In this document: in pieces, positions 8,553 to 17,213 of the stretch
Numbering within the stretch: the first letter of the stretch is position 1
Layout of the letters: every line of letters begins with the position of its first letter
NCBI RefSeq assembly: GCF_019038595.1
Contig: NZ_JAHOPF010000001.1
Location: 248,001-312,000 of the forward strand
Length of the DNA: 64,000 nt
Direction: 5' to 3'
From: Kaistella soli
Lineage (GTDB): Bacteria; Bacteroidota; Bacteroidia; Flavobacteriales; Weeksellaceae
Notes under the pieces: generated by a model
What the model was told of the DNA's origin: nothing
Database searches by the model: none
The model's input: only the letters and a program-made list of their open reading frames with translations
Made by a program: the position numbers and the translations under genes

Positions 8553-9155
8553 TTAAAAGAATTCAAACGAAATATTCTGCATCTCGGACAACTGCTCCGA
8601 GATGCTTTCTTTTTGGGAAGTTTTTATTTTTGCCTTGATGGTGCATTTTTCGTCGGTCAAAAAGTCCTGAATTTTGCCGTCGAATTTATTCAGTAAAGTA
8701 AAGATTTGGTTTTGCTGGCTGAAACTGAAAGCAATTTCAATATCGGATTCCAGTTCTTTGGTGATGATCTCTGCTTCTTCCAAAACAAGTTTTGCCGATT
8801 CTTTATAGGCTTTTACCAAACCAGATACGCCAAGTTTTGTTCCGCCATAATACCGGACCACAATTAACAGAACATTCGTGATATCATTTGCCAGAAGCTG
8901 ATTGTAAATGGGAAGTCCGGCGCTTCCGGAAGGTTCACCGTCGTCGTTGGCGCGGTAATTTTCACCTTTCATCCCGAGTCGGAAAGCATAGCAGTGGTGC
9001 GTCGCTTTCGGATGTTCCACTCTGATCTTTTCCAGATTTTTTTTCAGGTCATTTTCATCATTCAGAGGAAATACGAAACTGAGAAATTTGCTTCCTTTTT
9101 CTTTTAAAAGAACATTTTCTACAGCGGATTTTATGGTATTGAAGGAGAATTCCAA
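8553..9155 (-). CDS. yigZ: YigZ/IMPACT family protein
   Basis: 200 residues, the standard length of the YigZ family. The N-terminal IMPACT domain (about 1-120) has the signature motifs HHCYAFRLG, NDDGEPSGSAGLP and RYYGGTKLGVSGLVKAY. The C-terminal part (about 130-200) is the ferredoxin-like DUF1949-type domain. The eukaryotic homologue acts on GCN2 signalling, but the bacterial role is not settled. It starts two bases after the end of ribD, so it is cotranscribed with it. The pairing with riboflavin synthesis may be only a matter of operon packing. Confidence 0.93.
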   Translation of the reverse strand: MEFSFNTIKSAVENVLLKEKGSKFLSFVFPLNDENDLKKNLEKIRVEHPKATHHCYAFRLGMKGENYRANDDGEPSGSAGLPIYNQLLANDITNVLLIVVRYYGGTKLGVSGLVKAYKESAKLVLEEAEIITKELESDIEIAFSFSQQNQIFTLLNKFDGKIQDFLTDEKCTIKAKIKTSQKESISEQLSEMQNISFEFF

Positions 9156-9157
9156 AC

Positions 9158-10183
9158 TTAAAAATTTTTATAAAATTCCATGATATTATCCCGAAAAGTC
9201 TCCGTTCTGTAAGATGCGAAATGAAATTCCGGTGCTTTGGTTCCTTTTTCCAGCAGCAGATTTTCATTTTTAATGATAATGGCTTCATCCCAAATACCTG
9301 CATCAATAAACTGCTGTAAGGTAAATCTTCCGCCCTCAATGATTACCGATTGAATCTGTTCTTCATAAAGCGTATGCATCAAATGATGAACTAAATTTTC
9401 TTTTTCAGTTTTAATAAATTTTATATTTCCTTCCTCTGAATCTTTAACGGAATTAAAAACCAAGGTTTCCGCTTCCTGATTATAAATATTGAAATCTGCG
9501 GGAACTTTCAGATCAAAATCAATCAGAATTCTCACCGGATTTCTTCCTGAGATTTCCCGCACCGTTAAAGCCGGGTTGTCAGTTAGAGCCGTATGGGTTC
9601 CTACCAGAATCGCATGTTCCTCACTTCTTAACTGATGAACAAACTGTTTGGTTAAAGGATTTCCAATCGGTGTGGGCTGAAAATCTTTATCTAAAAATCC
9701 GTCCCCGGACTGCGCCCATTTTAAAATGATATAAGGTCTTTTCTTTTGATGAAAAGTAAAAAAGCGTTTGTTAAGTATCTGACATTCTTTTTCCAGAACT
9801 CCGGAAACTACTTCGATACCTGCATTTTCCAGGATCTGTTTGCCTTTGCCATTCACTTTTTCATGAGAATCAAGTGTTCCGATCACTACTTTTTTAAAAC
9901 CGGTTTCTACAATCTTATTGGCACATGGCGGCGTTTTTCCGTAATGTGAACAGGGTTCCAAAGAAACATAAATCGTGGAATCTTTTAAAAGTTCTTTGTT
10001 TTTTACAGCATTTATCGCATTGATTTCAGCATGGTTTTGCCCAGCTTTTTCATGAAATCCTTCTCCGATAATTTCTCCGTTGTAAACAATAACGCTTCCG
10101 ACCAATGGATTGGGGTAGGTTCTTCCCAAACCTTTTTTTGCAAGTTCGATGCAGCGTCTGATATAGATTTCGTCGGTCATCAT
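9158..10183 (-). CDS. ribD: Bifunctional riboflavin biosynthesis deaminase/reductase RibD
   Basis: Converts the first pyrimidine intermediate of riboflavin synthesis by deamination and then NADPH reduction of its ribose. The deaminase domain (about 1-145) shows HAEINA and SLEPCSHYGKTPPC, the zinc ligands of the cytidine deaminase superfamily; YPNPLVGSV precedes them. The reductase domain follows (WAQSGDGF, PVRILIDF, EGG near 287). I chose the ATGATG start here. The frame stays open for 35 more codons upstream, but that stretch would read through the terminator of the preceding gene and overlap its coding end. yigZ follows after two bases. Confidence 0.95.
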   Translation of the reverse strand: MMTDEIYIRRCIELAKKGLGRTYPNPLVGSVIVYNGEIIGEGFHEKAGQNHAEINAINAVKNKELLKDSTIYVSLEPCSHYGKTPPCANKIVETGFKKVVIGTLDSHEKVNGKGKQILENAGIEVVSGVLEKECQILNKRFFTFHQKKRPYIILKWAQSGDGFLDKDFQPTPIGNPLTKQFVHQLRSEEHAILVGTHTALTDNPALTVREISGRNPVRILIDFDLKVPADFNIYNQEAETLVFNSVKDSEEGNIKFIKTEKENLVHHLMHTLYEEQIQSVIIEGGRFTLQQFIDAGIWDEAIIIKNENLLLEKGTKAPEFHFASYRTETFRDNIMEFYKNF

Positions 10184-10213
10184 GTGATATTTTTTAGCGG
10201 CAGGTTTTTCATG

Positions 10214-10243
10214 AAAAACACCCAACAGTTGCCGGGTGTTTTT
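10214..10243 (-). terminator. Terminator of the aroE-DUF349-secreted protein operon
   Basis: AAAAACACCC pairs with GGGTGTTTTT around an 10-base loop, and on the minus strand the right arm ends in a run of T. It lies 20 bases past the stop of the 199-residue secreted protein and just before ribD. Its position inside the longest ribD reading frame argues against that longer start. Confidence 0.7.
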
Positions 10244-10262
10244 AGTTTTAGTAGTCTTGATT

Positions 10263-10862
10263 TTATTTTCCGGGGACAGCTGCAGCAACTTTTATTTCGG
10301 GAATTTTAAATTCAATCATTGTGGCCATTAGATGGTCGCGCTGTTTTGCCAAAGCTTTTGCGGAGCTTTTCAAATCTCCGTACACGCGTTTCGCATAAGA
10401 CAGAATCAGAAAACTTTGTTGGGTTCCGTTTTCAAACTGCTTGAAGCGGTACACGTTATATTCAATAAAAGGATCGCCTTTTTCGGGCGTTTCGGAGATG
10501 AAATAATCCACGATATATTCTTTTCCGTCCGGACTTTCGGTTACGTTTACTTTTGCAAACTTATCCTTTGATGCGCGCTGCTGGATCGCTTCCACTTTCT
10601 GTCTTACGGCAAGTTCCATTTCAATCTCCTTATTGAAGAATGAAAAATCAAGAAGCTGGGTAAAATCTCCCAAACTTTCGTCTTTCGGGATATACTGCTC
10701 CTGAAAAAGAGTTTTGGAACGCTGCTTTGATTGGGTAAGGAAAAATTCAGTTCCGTCGTATTCAATAGGATTTGGAAAAGAAAGAATGCTTGCGGCGGTT
10801 TCCTGCGCTTTCACGAAAGATAACGAGCCGATCAGCAGCAATAAAAATATCTTTTTAAACAT
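10263..10862 (-). CDS. Secreted protein of unknown function
   Basis: 199 residues with a signal peptide (MFKKIFLLLLIGSLSFVKAQ). The mature part is soluble-looking, mixed alpha/beta, rich in lysine and glutamate, without cysteines or recognisable catalytic motifs. The family is not recognised. It starts 7 bases after the DUF349 gene ends and is followed by a terminator, so it is the last gene of the aroE-DUF349 transcription unit. A periplasmic location is inferred from the signal peptide alone. Confidence 0.75.
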   Translation of the reverse strand: MFKKIFLLLLIGSLSFVKAQETAASILSFPNPIEYDGTEFFLTQSKQRSKTLFQEQYIPKDESLGDFTQLLDFSFFNKEIEMELAVRQKVEAIQQRASKDKFAKVNVTESPDGKEYIVDYFISETPEKGDPFIEYNVYRFKQFENGTQQSFLILSYAKRVYGDLKSSAKALAKQRDHLMATMIEFKIPEIKVAAAVPGK

Positions 10863-10869
10863 CTTTTAA

Positions 10870-12936
10870 TTATTGATTTTCACCACTAAGAATTTTATGA
10901 AGACTCTGTTTCATGACCTCAAGCTGACTTTTTTTCTCGTCGATTTTTTCGAAAGTTTCCTTCAGTAAAGGATTTTCGCGTGTTGAGTTGCTGAAGAAGC
11001 TCAGGTTGTTTTCCATTTTCACGATTTCAGCTTCCAGATCAGCAATCTGATTTTTGATTTTTCTTGCTTTATCAGTCAGTTGATTTTCAGAAAGACCTTC
11101 TTCTTTCAGGTCGTACTCGTGAATTTTGTTAAGTTTCAGTTTTTCTCTCAGCGTTTTATTGAATTCTGTATTAATCGAAATTTTCTCCCGCGGAACTTTT
11201 CCGATATTGTTCCAGCTTGTTTTGATATTTTCGATTTTTTCCACACTTCCTTCTTCGTCCGAAATCTCTTTCAGTTCATCAAGAAGCTGTTTTTTATTTT
11301 TATAATTTTCTTTCCAGTTGTCGCTTACCGCGTTATTTTTCTCTCTGTAATTGTTGAAAAACGCATTACAGGCTTCACGGAAATCGTCCCAAACTTTATT
11401 CGTCATGCTTCTCGGAACGTGACCGATTTTTTTCCAGTCTTCCTGAAGTTTTTTGAAAAGCGGAACCGTAATTTCCCAGTCTTCGGAAAGGCTGTTGTCT
11501 TTCGCGGTCTGTATGAGTTTCAGTTTCTCGTCGAGGTTCGTTTGCTGCGAATTTTTCAGCCCTTTGTAGAATTCATTCTTTTTGGTATTGAAATTTCTGA
11601 GATGCTGTTTAAATTCATTCCAGTTCTGGTTGGAAACTTTTCTTGGAACGCTTCCCAGTTTAAGGAATTCGCTTCTCAGATCTTCAATTCTCTTGATGGA
11701 ACTTTGCCAGTAATTGTGATTCGGCTCTTTTTCCGGAGTGCTTATTTTCTTAATTTCCTCGATGATCTTATTTTTCTTTTCGAGGTTTGCGTTCTGCTCT
11801 TCGTCAATTTGCGCGGAAAGCTCAGATTTTCTCTCATGAATTTTATTGGAAATTTCTTTGAATTCCTCCCAGGTTTTCTCCCGGAATTCTTCTGCAACAG
11901 GTTCTGCCTCTTCTTTCCAGAGTTTGTGCAGATACTGAAGTTCATTCAGTGCTTTCTGTACAGCAGATTCAGTTTCGAGTTGTTTGGCTCTTTCGATGAT
12001 ATGAAGTCTCTTTTCGAGATTATGGGCATATTCCTGCTCCATATATTCCTTGTTCATATCGAGCATCTGATAAAACTGATTCAAATGATGAAAGTAATTG
12101 TTATTCAGTAGTTTGAATTCAGATTTAGCCACCTGTCCCGCATTTTTCCAGTGTTCTTTAATCTCGCGGATGGCTTTAAAAAGGTTGGTTCCTGCTTCAG
12201 TATTGGTATAAAGATTCTTTAATTTCTCGATGATGTTCTGGCGTTCTTCCAAATTCTTAGAATGGTTTTCTTCCTGTTTTTTGGAATATTCTTCATTCTT
12301 TTCGCGGAAGACTGCAATCAGCCCGGAAAGTTTCGCCTGTGCCGGATGATGGAAACTGAAATTTTCTTCAGCGTTTCCCGCAGCAACGAATTCGTTTTTC
12401 TGATCTTCGGTTTCGTCGTGAATGAAATGGTTAGCCTGTTCTTTAAGCTGACTGAATTTTCTGAAATTCGCTCCCGCATCTTCTTTATTGATGATGGCTT
12501 CCATTTCTTTCAGCACTTCAGGTAATGTTAAATGAGCAACCGTATCCAATTCAGTTTCGTCATGATGTTCTTCGTGAGGTTCGCCGTCGTCGGCTTTGTC
12601 GGGATCAATTTCGGAAAGCACTTTTTCCTGAGGAATTTCTACTGATTTCTGAGTGTCGACATCTGCCTGATGTTCCGGTTCTTTCTGTAAAATTTCCGCC
12701 GCTTCTTCTTTGTTTGCTGTGCTGGTATCTGATGCCGCTTCTTCTGCCGCAGTTTCTACGTTTTCAGTAGCATCGTTTTCTTCAGGAACTTCTGCAGCAT
12801 TTTCTGCAGTGGTTTCTGTAGTGTTTTCGGAACTGTTGTCCTGTGTAACCTCTTCCGTAAAAGGTTTTTTCTCATTGTTGTCAGAGATTGAATCTTCTGT
12901 AATCATAGCAAACATGGTATTAGAATTAAGCGGCAA
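10870..12936 (-). CDS. DUF349 repeat protein
   Basis: 688 residues. The N-terminal 150 residues are acidic and low in complexity (many E, A, T and D). They are followed by several DUF349 repeats of about 70 residues, recognisable by W-x-x-x-G and by W/F-x-x-F-x-x-x-x-x-F patterns such as GHVPRSMTNKVWDDFREACN and VPRKVSNQNWNEFKQHL. The last 60 residues form a coiled coil. DUF349 proteins are helical and have no agreed function. Start choice is uncertain: internal ATGs at residues 8 and 11 are equally plausible. It lies between aroE and a small secreted protein gene. Confidence 0.87.
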   Translation of the reverse strand: MPLNSNTMFAMITEDSISDNNEKKPFTEEVTQDNSSENTTETTAENAAEVPEENDATENVETAAEEAASDTSTANKEEAAEILQKEPEHQADVDTQKSVEIPQEKVLSEIDPDKADDGEPHEEHHDETELDTVAHLTLPEVLKEMEAIINKEDAGANFRKFSQLKEQANHFIHDETEDQKNEFVAAGNAEENFSFHHPAQAKLSGLIAVFREKNEEYSKKQEENHSKNLEERQNIIEKLKNLYTNTEAGTNLFKAIREIKEHWKNAGQVAKSEFKLLNNNYFHHLNQFYQMLDMNKEYMEQEYAHNLEKRLHIIERAKQLETESAVQKALNELQYLHKLWKEEAEPVAEEFREKTWEEFKEISNKIHERKSELSAQIDEEQNANLEKKNKIIEEIKKISTPEKEPNHNYWQSSIKRIEDLRSEFLKLGSVPRKVSNQNWNEFKQHLRNFNTKKNEFYKGLKNSQQTNLDEKLKLIQTAKDNSLSEDWEITVPLFKKLQEDWKKIGHVPRSMTNKVWDDFREACNAFFNNYREKNNAVSDNWKENYKNKKQLLDELKEISDEEGSVEKIENIKTSWNNIGKVPREKISINTEFNKTLREKLKLNKIHEYDLKEEGLSENQLTDKARKIKNQIADLEAEIVKMENNLSFFSNSTRENPLLKETFEKIDEKKSQLEVMKQSLHKILSGENQ

Positions 12937-12991
12937 AACTTCCTGAATGAAATTTTGTCGGTAAGCAAAGCACTAAATTAACTTTTTTTTA

Positions 12992-13717
12992 TTAAATGTT
13001 CCAAATTTCCCAGTTTTTTTCTGCCTGCTGCTCAAGCATATAGAAACCGTTCACTGTTTTGGCGCCTTTTTCCGCAGCTTTTTTAATGAAACTCGTGTAA
13101 TTTGGATTGTAAATGAGGTCGATAATCAGGTGTTTTTCGGAAATTCCTTCAAACGGAAAATCAAGGCAGTCATCCACATTTGGGAAAGTTCCAACAGGTG
13201 TGCACTGAATAATCAGCGGATGTTCAGAAACGGTTTCCGCAGTAAGGTTTTCAAAATTAAGTTCAGTATTTCTTGAAACGGTTTTATAGGGGATATTGTG
13301 CTTTTTGAGGACATATTGTACAGCTTTTGCGGCGCCGCCGTTTCCTAAAATCAGTGCGGAATCGTGGGAATCTTTCTTGTGCAGGAGCAGCGTTTTTTCA
13401 AAACCGAAAACATCAGTGTTAAATCCTTTTTTTATGTTGTCTTTAATCAAGATGCAGTTTACGGCTCCCGTTTTTTGCGCTTCGTCACTGAGTTCATCCA
13501 GATAAGGAAGAATTTTTTCTTTATAAGGAATTGTAACACTAAGACCGGAAAGACCAGCGTTTCCGAAAATGTTTTCCACTTCAGAAATATCCTGTAAATC
13601 GTATAGGTCGTAGAAATGATTTTTCAGCATCAGACGCTGAAATTTATCTTCAAAATATTTTTTGGAAAATGAATAGGAAATGTTTTTCCCTATGAGTCCC
13701 AATTTTTTCTGTTCCAT
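12992..13717 (-). CDS. aroE: Shikimate dehydrogenase
   Basis: Reduces 3-dehydroshikimate with NADPH in the pathway to aromatic amino acids. The 241 residues make it shorter than the 270-residue E. coli enzyme. Visible motifs: TIPYKEKILPYL (catalytic lysine), GAVNCI, NTDVFGFE (substrate Asn and Asp), the nucleotide loop ILGNGGAAKAV and a C-terminal GFYMLEQQA. The N-terminal substrate loop reads SYSFSKKYF where most family members have HSLSP-x-x-HN, so the usual proline and asparagine are replaced. aroB is also in this window, about 42 kb away. The 55-base gap to the DUF349 gene suggests cotranscription. Confidence 0.94.
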   Translation of the reverse strand: MEQKKLGLIGKNISYSFSKKYFEDKFQRLMLKNHFYDLYDLQDISEVENIFGNAGLSGLSVTIPYKEKILPYLDELSDEAQKTGAVNCILIKDNIKKGFNTDVFGFEKTLLLHKKDSHDSALILGNGGAAKAVQYVLKKHNIPYKTVSRNTELNFENLTAETVSEHPLIIQCTPVGTFPNVDDCLDFPFEGISEKHLIIDLIYNPNYTSFIKKAAEKGAKTVNGFYMLEQQAEKNWEIWNI

Positions 13718-13730
13718 TCTTCAAAATTAA

Positions 13731-13773
13731 AAAAAGACCAGCTATAAACTGGTCTTTTGGAGGAATTATTTTT
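13731..13773. repeat. Terminator-containing repeat, copy 1
   Basis: About 43 bases that recur with only three differences at 15167-15208, on the far side of the 408-residue barrel gene. The conservation includes the hairpin and also about 15 bases outside it (GGAGGAATTATTTTT), so this is a duplicated unit and not two independently formed hairpins. Confidence 0.75.
13732..13758 (-). terminator. Terminator after the 408-residue barrel protein gene
   Basis: Perfect 10-base stem AAAAGACCAG/CTGGTCTTTT with a 7-base loop. On the minus strand a run of T follows. It ends the barrel gene about 65 bases past its stop codon; the strong symmetry may also let it stop plus-strand transcription. Confidence 0.75.
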
Positions 13774-13823
13774 GTGTATTTCGCTTTTAGGTCTTTTTCC
13801 TAATGGGCGATTTTAATAAAATC

Positions 13824-15050
13824 TTAAAATATATTATATCCAAAAATAAGTGAAATGTTTTGGTAATTATTATTCCAGGCCAGGTAGCCATTTGTGATAT
13901 TCCTTTTGGTATAATATCTTGCCTCAACTGCATATTTATTATTATAATTATAACCAACACCAATGGCAAAATTTGGTTTCGAATCCACGGTCAGGGTTTC
14001 ATATATTGAATTGTCACTGCGTTTAAATTCAATAGAGGAATTCATCACGAAATCTAAAACGTATTGAGCATTTACAAATAATTTGGATTGGTCGTTCAAG
14101 TACATATAATGTCTTATACCTATTGGTATTTCGATAGATTTATAATCTACATCCGCAATAAGTTTGTTGCCCACCAAGTAATTTACATCGCTTGTGTTTT
14201 CTGATTTATAATATTGGTAGCTCGGTTCAATAATAATTGACCATTTGTTTTTATTAAACGGGAAAACATACTCTGCCTCTAAGCCAGCACTAAAGGCTAA
14301 TTTGTTCGAGAGATCTAAATTGATTCGGTTTGAATTGGATAATGAAACACTTGAAGAATTGATTCGCGGTCGAATACTTAGGTTAATTTTCCCTTTATTA
14401 CTATTTTTAATAGAGGTGTTTTTGTAGTTTGGATCCGAGCATTCGTTGTATTTGATAAATAATTCGGTCAAAGGTTTTTCTTTGTATTCAATCTTTTGTA
14501 TTTCGTTGCTGGAGATGTTCGGGCAGACTAAATTTTGTTCTAATTGTTTTTTGTAATCAGTATTATAACTCTTGTAAATCACCGATTCTTTTTCTGCTTG
14601 ATAGGGTTTGTAAATTAACTGCTGAATTTCGTTACCTCCCATTTGGAAAAAATATCTAATCAAATTGCCGTCTGAATATTTATATAAATTCGCATTTCCC
14701 GAGGTAAGTTCTTTCAAGAAAAGCTGTTCTTCAATAAATTCAGGTTTTCGTACTTTGCTTAATTTGTTTACATCTTGTGATGATCTGTCTATTTTTACAG
14801 TGCTTCTGACATATTTTACTTGATTATAAATTTCAAATTCTTTTACATTCCTGATGTCTGCTGTTTGGATTTTTGCGTCTTCCCCTGTTTTATATTCGAA
14901 TGATGTTGGGTTGCTTTTCCAACCGATGTTTTTTATCAAGCATTCAGTTTTCTGGTCAGAATTGGTTACGAAATAAGCTTTTTCAAAATGGATCTGAGAA
15001 AATGAAAGCATCGAAATAAATAATGCAAAAAATAGAGCTGTTTTCTTCAT
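13824..15050 (-). CDS. Outer membrane beta-barrel protein, function unknown
   Basis: 408 residues with a signal peptide (MKKTALFFALFISMLSFSQ). Residues 20-210 form a soluble region with TADIRNVKEFEIYN-like strands. From about 225 to the C-terminus there are alternating beta strands (YVFPFNKNKWSIIIEPSYQYY, IGIRHYMYL, FAIGVGYNYN) ending in ISLIFGYNIF, with the terminal aromatic typical of barrels. The coding region is more AT-rich than its neighbours. It lies alone between two copies of a 42-base terminator repeat, which suggests it was inserted or duplicated as a unit. No specific substrate is recognised. Confidence 0.8.
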   Translation of the reverse strand: MKKTALFFALFISMLSFSQIHFEKAYFVTNSDQKTECLIKNIGWKSNPTSFEYKTGEDAKIQTADIRNVKEFEIYNQVKYVRSTVKIDRSSQDVNKLSKVRKPEFIEEQLFLKELTSGNANLYKYSDGNLIRYFFQMGGNEIQQLIYKPYQAEKESVIYKSYNTDYKKQLEQNLVCPNISSNEIQKIEYKEKPLTELFIKYNECSDPNYKNTSIKNSNKGKINLSIRPRINSSSVSLSNSNRINLDLSNKLAFSAGLEAEYVFPFNKNKWSIIIEPSYQYYKSENTSDVNYLVGNKLIADVDYKSIEIPIGIRHYMYLNDQSKLFVNAQYVLDFVMNSSIEFKRSDNSIYETLTVDSKPNFAIGVGYNYNNKYAVEARYYTKRNITNGYLAWNNNYQNISLIFGYNIF

Positions 15051-15166
15051 AAATTTTAGTTGTATATTAATAATTTTATATTCTATTTAAATAGGTTTCT
15101 GCAAGGAGGGGTATTAAGCTTGAAGAATTTACTAAAGTAATAAAATTTTTGCTTAGAACAGGGAAT

Positions 15167-15208
15167 AAAAAGACCAGCTGTAAACTGATCTTTGGAGGAA
15201 TTATTTTT
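15167..15208. repeat. Terminator-containing repeat, copy 2
   Basis: Second copy of the unit at 13731-13773: a one-base deletion after the stem and two substitutions in the hairpin. One substitution turns a C-G pair into a U-G wobble on the minus-strand RNA, so the hairpin still folds in that direction only. Confidence 0.75.
15169..15193 (-). terminator. Terminator of the ATP-cone nuclease operon
   Basis: A 9-base stem (one U-G wobble on the minus strand), 7-base loop, then a T-rich run on the minus strand. It sits 77 bases after the last gene of the three-gene operon. Confidence 0.65.
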
Positions 15209-15269
15209 ACTGACATTCGTTCTGTTTGATTTCAATTAGGATTAAAAGATTTTAGATCAGTTGTGCCCC

Positions 15270-15809
15270 TTAAATATTTTTCAGGATATAATCCACCCGT
15301 TCTTCGGGTGGTAAAACCGGTACATGAACCAGCGGATAGTGTAAACTTTCGTACACACTGATGATAAGGTGATGGATCCGCAACTGTTCCGATTCATCTT
15401 CCAGCCGTGCATAATCATTGGTTAAAGGGAGACGATCTAAAATGAAAACTTTGTGGTACGCATATTTATGGCAGTGCCGCATGAGCAGATCATCATATTT
15501 CAAACCTAAAAACTGATAGTACGCCATAGCATCGGGTAAAGCCCGGTCCAGAAAGACCTGTTCATGAGGATCCAAGCTTGACTCTTTGGCAATCTGCATT
15601 TTCAGGACGTTTAACTGAAATTCTTTTTTATTCTTCCTTATTTCCTCCACGGTCCGTCCTTTTATTTCCTGCATATCAATATAATGACGGGCAAACTCAA
15701 TGGTCGTTTTATAGCCTCTTTTTGCAAGGAGGTCCACTACTGCTGTTTTGCCGGTACAGGGTCCGCCTGTTATGACGTTCCAGTTCGTCTGGATTTTTCT
15801 GTTTTCCAT
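15270..15809 (-). CDS. NadR-like P-loop ATPase/kinase
   Basis: 179 residues. A Walker A motif GGPCTGKT is at residues 15-22, and FLDRALPDAMAYY near 106-118 provides the Walker B-type aspartate. The fold pattern (ITGGPCTGKT, then E-F-A-R, then D-R-x-x-x-D) is that of the AAA_28/NadR kinase-like family of small ATPases, some of which phosphorylate nicotinamide riboside. No NadR DNA-binding domain is present, so NAD control is not implied. It is the third gene of the operon, 23 bases after the beta-CASP gene. Its partners suggest a role in nucleotide sensing, which is inference. Confidence 0.78.
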   Translation of the reverse strand: MENRKIQTNWNVITGGPCTGKTAVVDLLAKRGYKTTIEFARHYIDMQEIKGRTVEEIRKNKKEFQLNVLKMQIAKESSLDPHEQVFLDRALPDAMAYYQFLGLKYDDLLMRHCHKYAYHKVFILDRLPLTNDYARLEDESEQLRIHHLIISVYESLHYPLVHVPVLPPEERVDYILKNI

Positions 15810-15832
15810 CGTCAGGAATTCGATTTTTGATT

Positions 15833-17209
15833 TTACGGAATGACAGTGATTTCAGCATGATCATTCAAAGCGGGAATTTCAGCACCCCAATCATAGACTT
15901 TTTTAATTTGATGCTGCAGACCTTCTGCTCCCTCTTTTTCTGCATGAACGATGAAAATATTTTCGGGTTTGGTGGTGAGTTTGCTCATCCAGCCAATTAA
16001 ACCATTCTGGTCAGCGTGGCCGGATAGTCCTTCGATGTTTTCAATGGCTGCTCTTACCGTAAAATATTTGCCATAAAGCTTCACTTCTTTTGCACCTTCA
16101 AGTAAAGCCCTGCCTCTGGTTCCTTCTGCCTGAAATCCTGCCAACATAATGGTAGCACTTGCATCCCCCAAATATTTTGCAAAATAGGTGAGTACCCTTC
16201 CGCCTGCTGCCATGCCGCTTCCGGCGATGATGATTTTCGGGCGGGAATCTTTTGCCAAAGCAAGGGTTTCATTAATGGTACCGATAAATGAGATCTCATC
16301 ACACATCCCGTAATATTCTTCTGGAGAAAGCCTGTGCCAATCTCTGTACTGATGGAATACTTCAAGAACATCCCGGCTCATCGGACTGTCCATATAAATG
16401 GGTGTTTTTGACATTTTTCCGCTTTTCTTAAGCTGCCAGAATAGGTACATGAGCTGTTGGGTGCGCTCCACTGAAAAACTTGGGATAATGATGGTACCGT
16501 TTCTTTCGGTGCAGCGGTTGATGAGTTCCTGCAAAGCATCAATAACCGGAAGAGCAGGATGCAGGCGGTTTCCGTAAGTGGCTTCAATGAAAAGCAGGTC
16601 GGCTTTTTCCGGCTTTTCGGGCGGAAAGAGTAAAGGATCGATTTCCCTTCCAATATCACCCGAGAATACTAAAGTTTTGTCCCCGATTTCCATCTCGATA
16701 AACGTCGCACCAATGATATGTCCGTTGTATCTGAAGCGGTAGCGGATATTTTCGTTAATACTTTGCCATTCATTTAAAGGTTTTGATTTGAGTAAAGGCA
16801 AAGTTTCTTCTACATCATCAAGGTTATATAAAGGCAGGGCAGGATGGTGCTTTGAATATTTATATTTATTGGCTCGTGCGGTATCTTCTTCCTGAATTTT
16901 AGCGCTGTCTTTTAAAATGATTTCCGTGATCTGAAGTGTTGGTAAAGTTCCAATGATATCACCGGAAAATCCTGCTTTTACCAACCGAGGTAAATAGCCG
17001 GTATGGTCTAAATGCCCGTGAGTAAGCAGAACCATATCAATTTGATCGGCGGGAAATGCCAGCGGTTCCCAGTTAAGCAGCCGCAGTTCTTTAAGTCCCT
17101 GAAACAGTCCGCAGTCAATGAGGATATTTTTTCCGTATGCGGAAATTAAGTGTTTGGAACCGGTGACAGTGCCTGCTGCTCCCAGAAATTTGATTTTGAG
17201 TGCGCTCAT
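15833..17209 (-). CDS. Metallo-beta-lactamase fold/beta-CASP RNA nuclease
   Basis: 458 residues from the chosen start. The zinc motif HGHLDH is at residues 64-69, with further ligands in FSGDIGRE and in GLSGHADQ near 400. The inserted beta-CASP domain covers about 200-380 and includes IPSFSVERTQQL and GSGMAAGGRV; this is the CPSF/RNase J-like group acting on RNA. The frame is open for 15 codons further upstream, but the chosen ATG lies 4 bases after the stop of the nuclease gene and begins with the conserved KIKFLGAAGTVTGS strand. The middle gene of the operon. Confidence 0.9.
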   Translation of the reverse strand: MSALKIKFLGAAGTVTGSKHLISAYGKNILIDCGLFQGLKELRLLNWEPLAFPADQIDMVLLTHGHLDHTGYLPRLVKAGFSGDIIGTLPTLQITEIILKDSAKIQEEDTARANKYKYSKHHPALPLYNLDDVEETLPLLKSKPLNEWQSINENIRYRFRYNGHIIGATFIEMEIGDKTLVFSGDIGREIDPLLFPPEKPEKADLLFIEATYGNRLHPALPVIDALQELINRCTERNGTIIIPSFSVERTQQLMYLFWQLKKSGKMSKTPIYMDSPMSRDVLEVFHQYRDWHRLSPEEYYGMCDEISFIGTINETLALAKDSRPKIIIAGSGMAAGGRVLTYFAKYLGDASATIMLAGFQAEGTRGRALLEGAKEVKLYGKYFTVRAAIENIEGLSGHADQNGLIGWMSKLTTKPENIFIVHAEKEGAEGLQHQIKKVYDWGAEIPALNDHAEITVIP

Positions 17210-17213
17210 GATT

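Noticed and set aside
11080-12111. Open frame of 343 codons on the plus strand
   Set aside because: It lies antisense to the DUF349 gene and encodes mostly phenylalanine-rich sequence without any motif. It is the mirror of a Lys/Glu-rich coiled-coil gene, which leaves few stops on the other strand.
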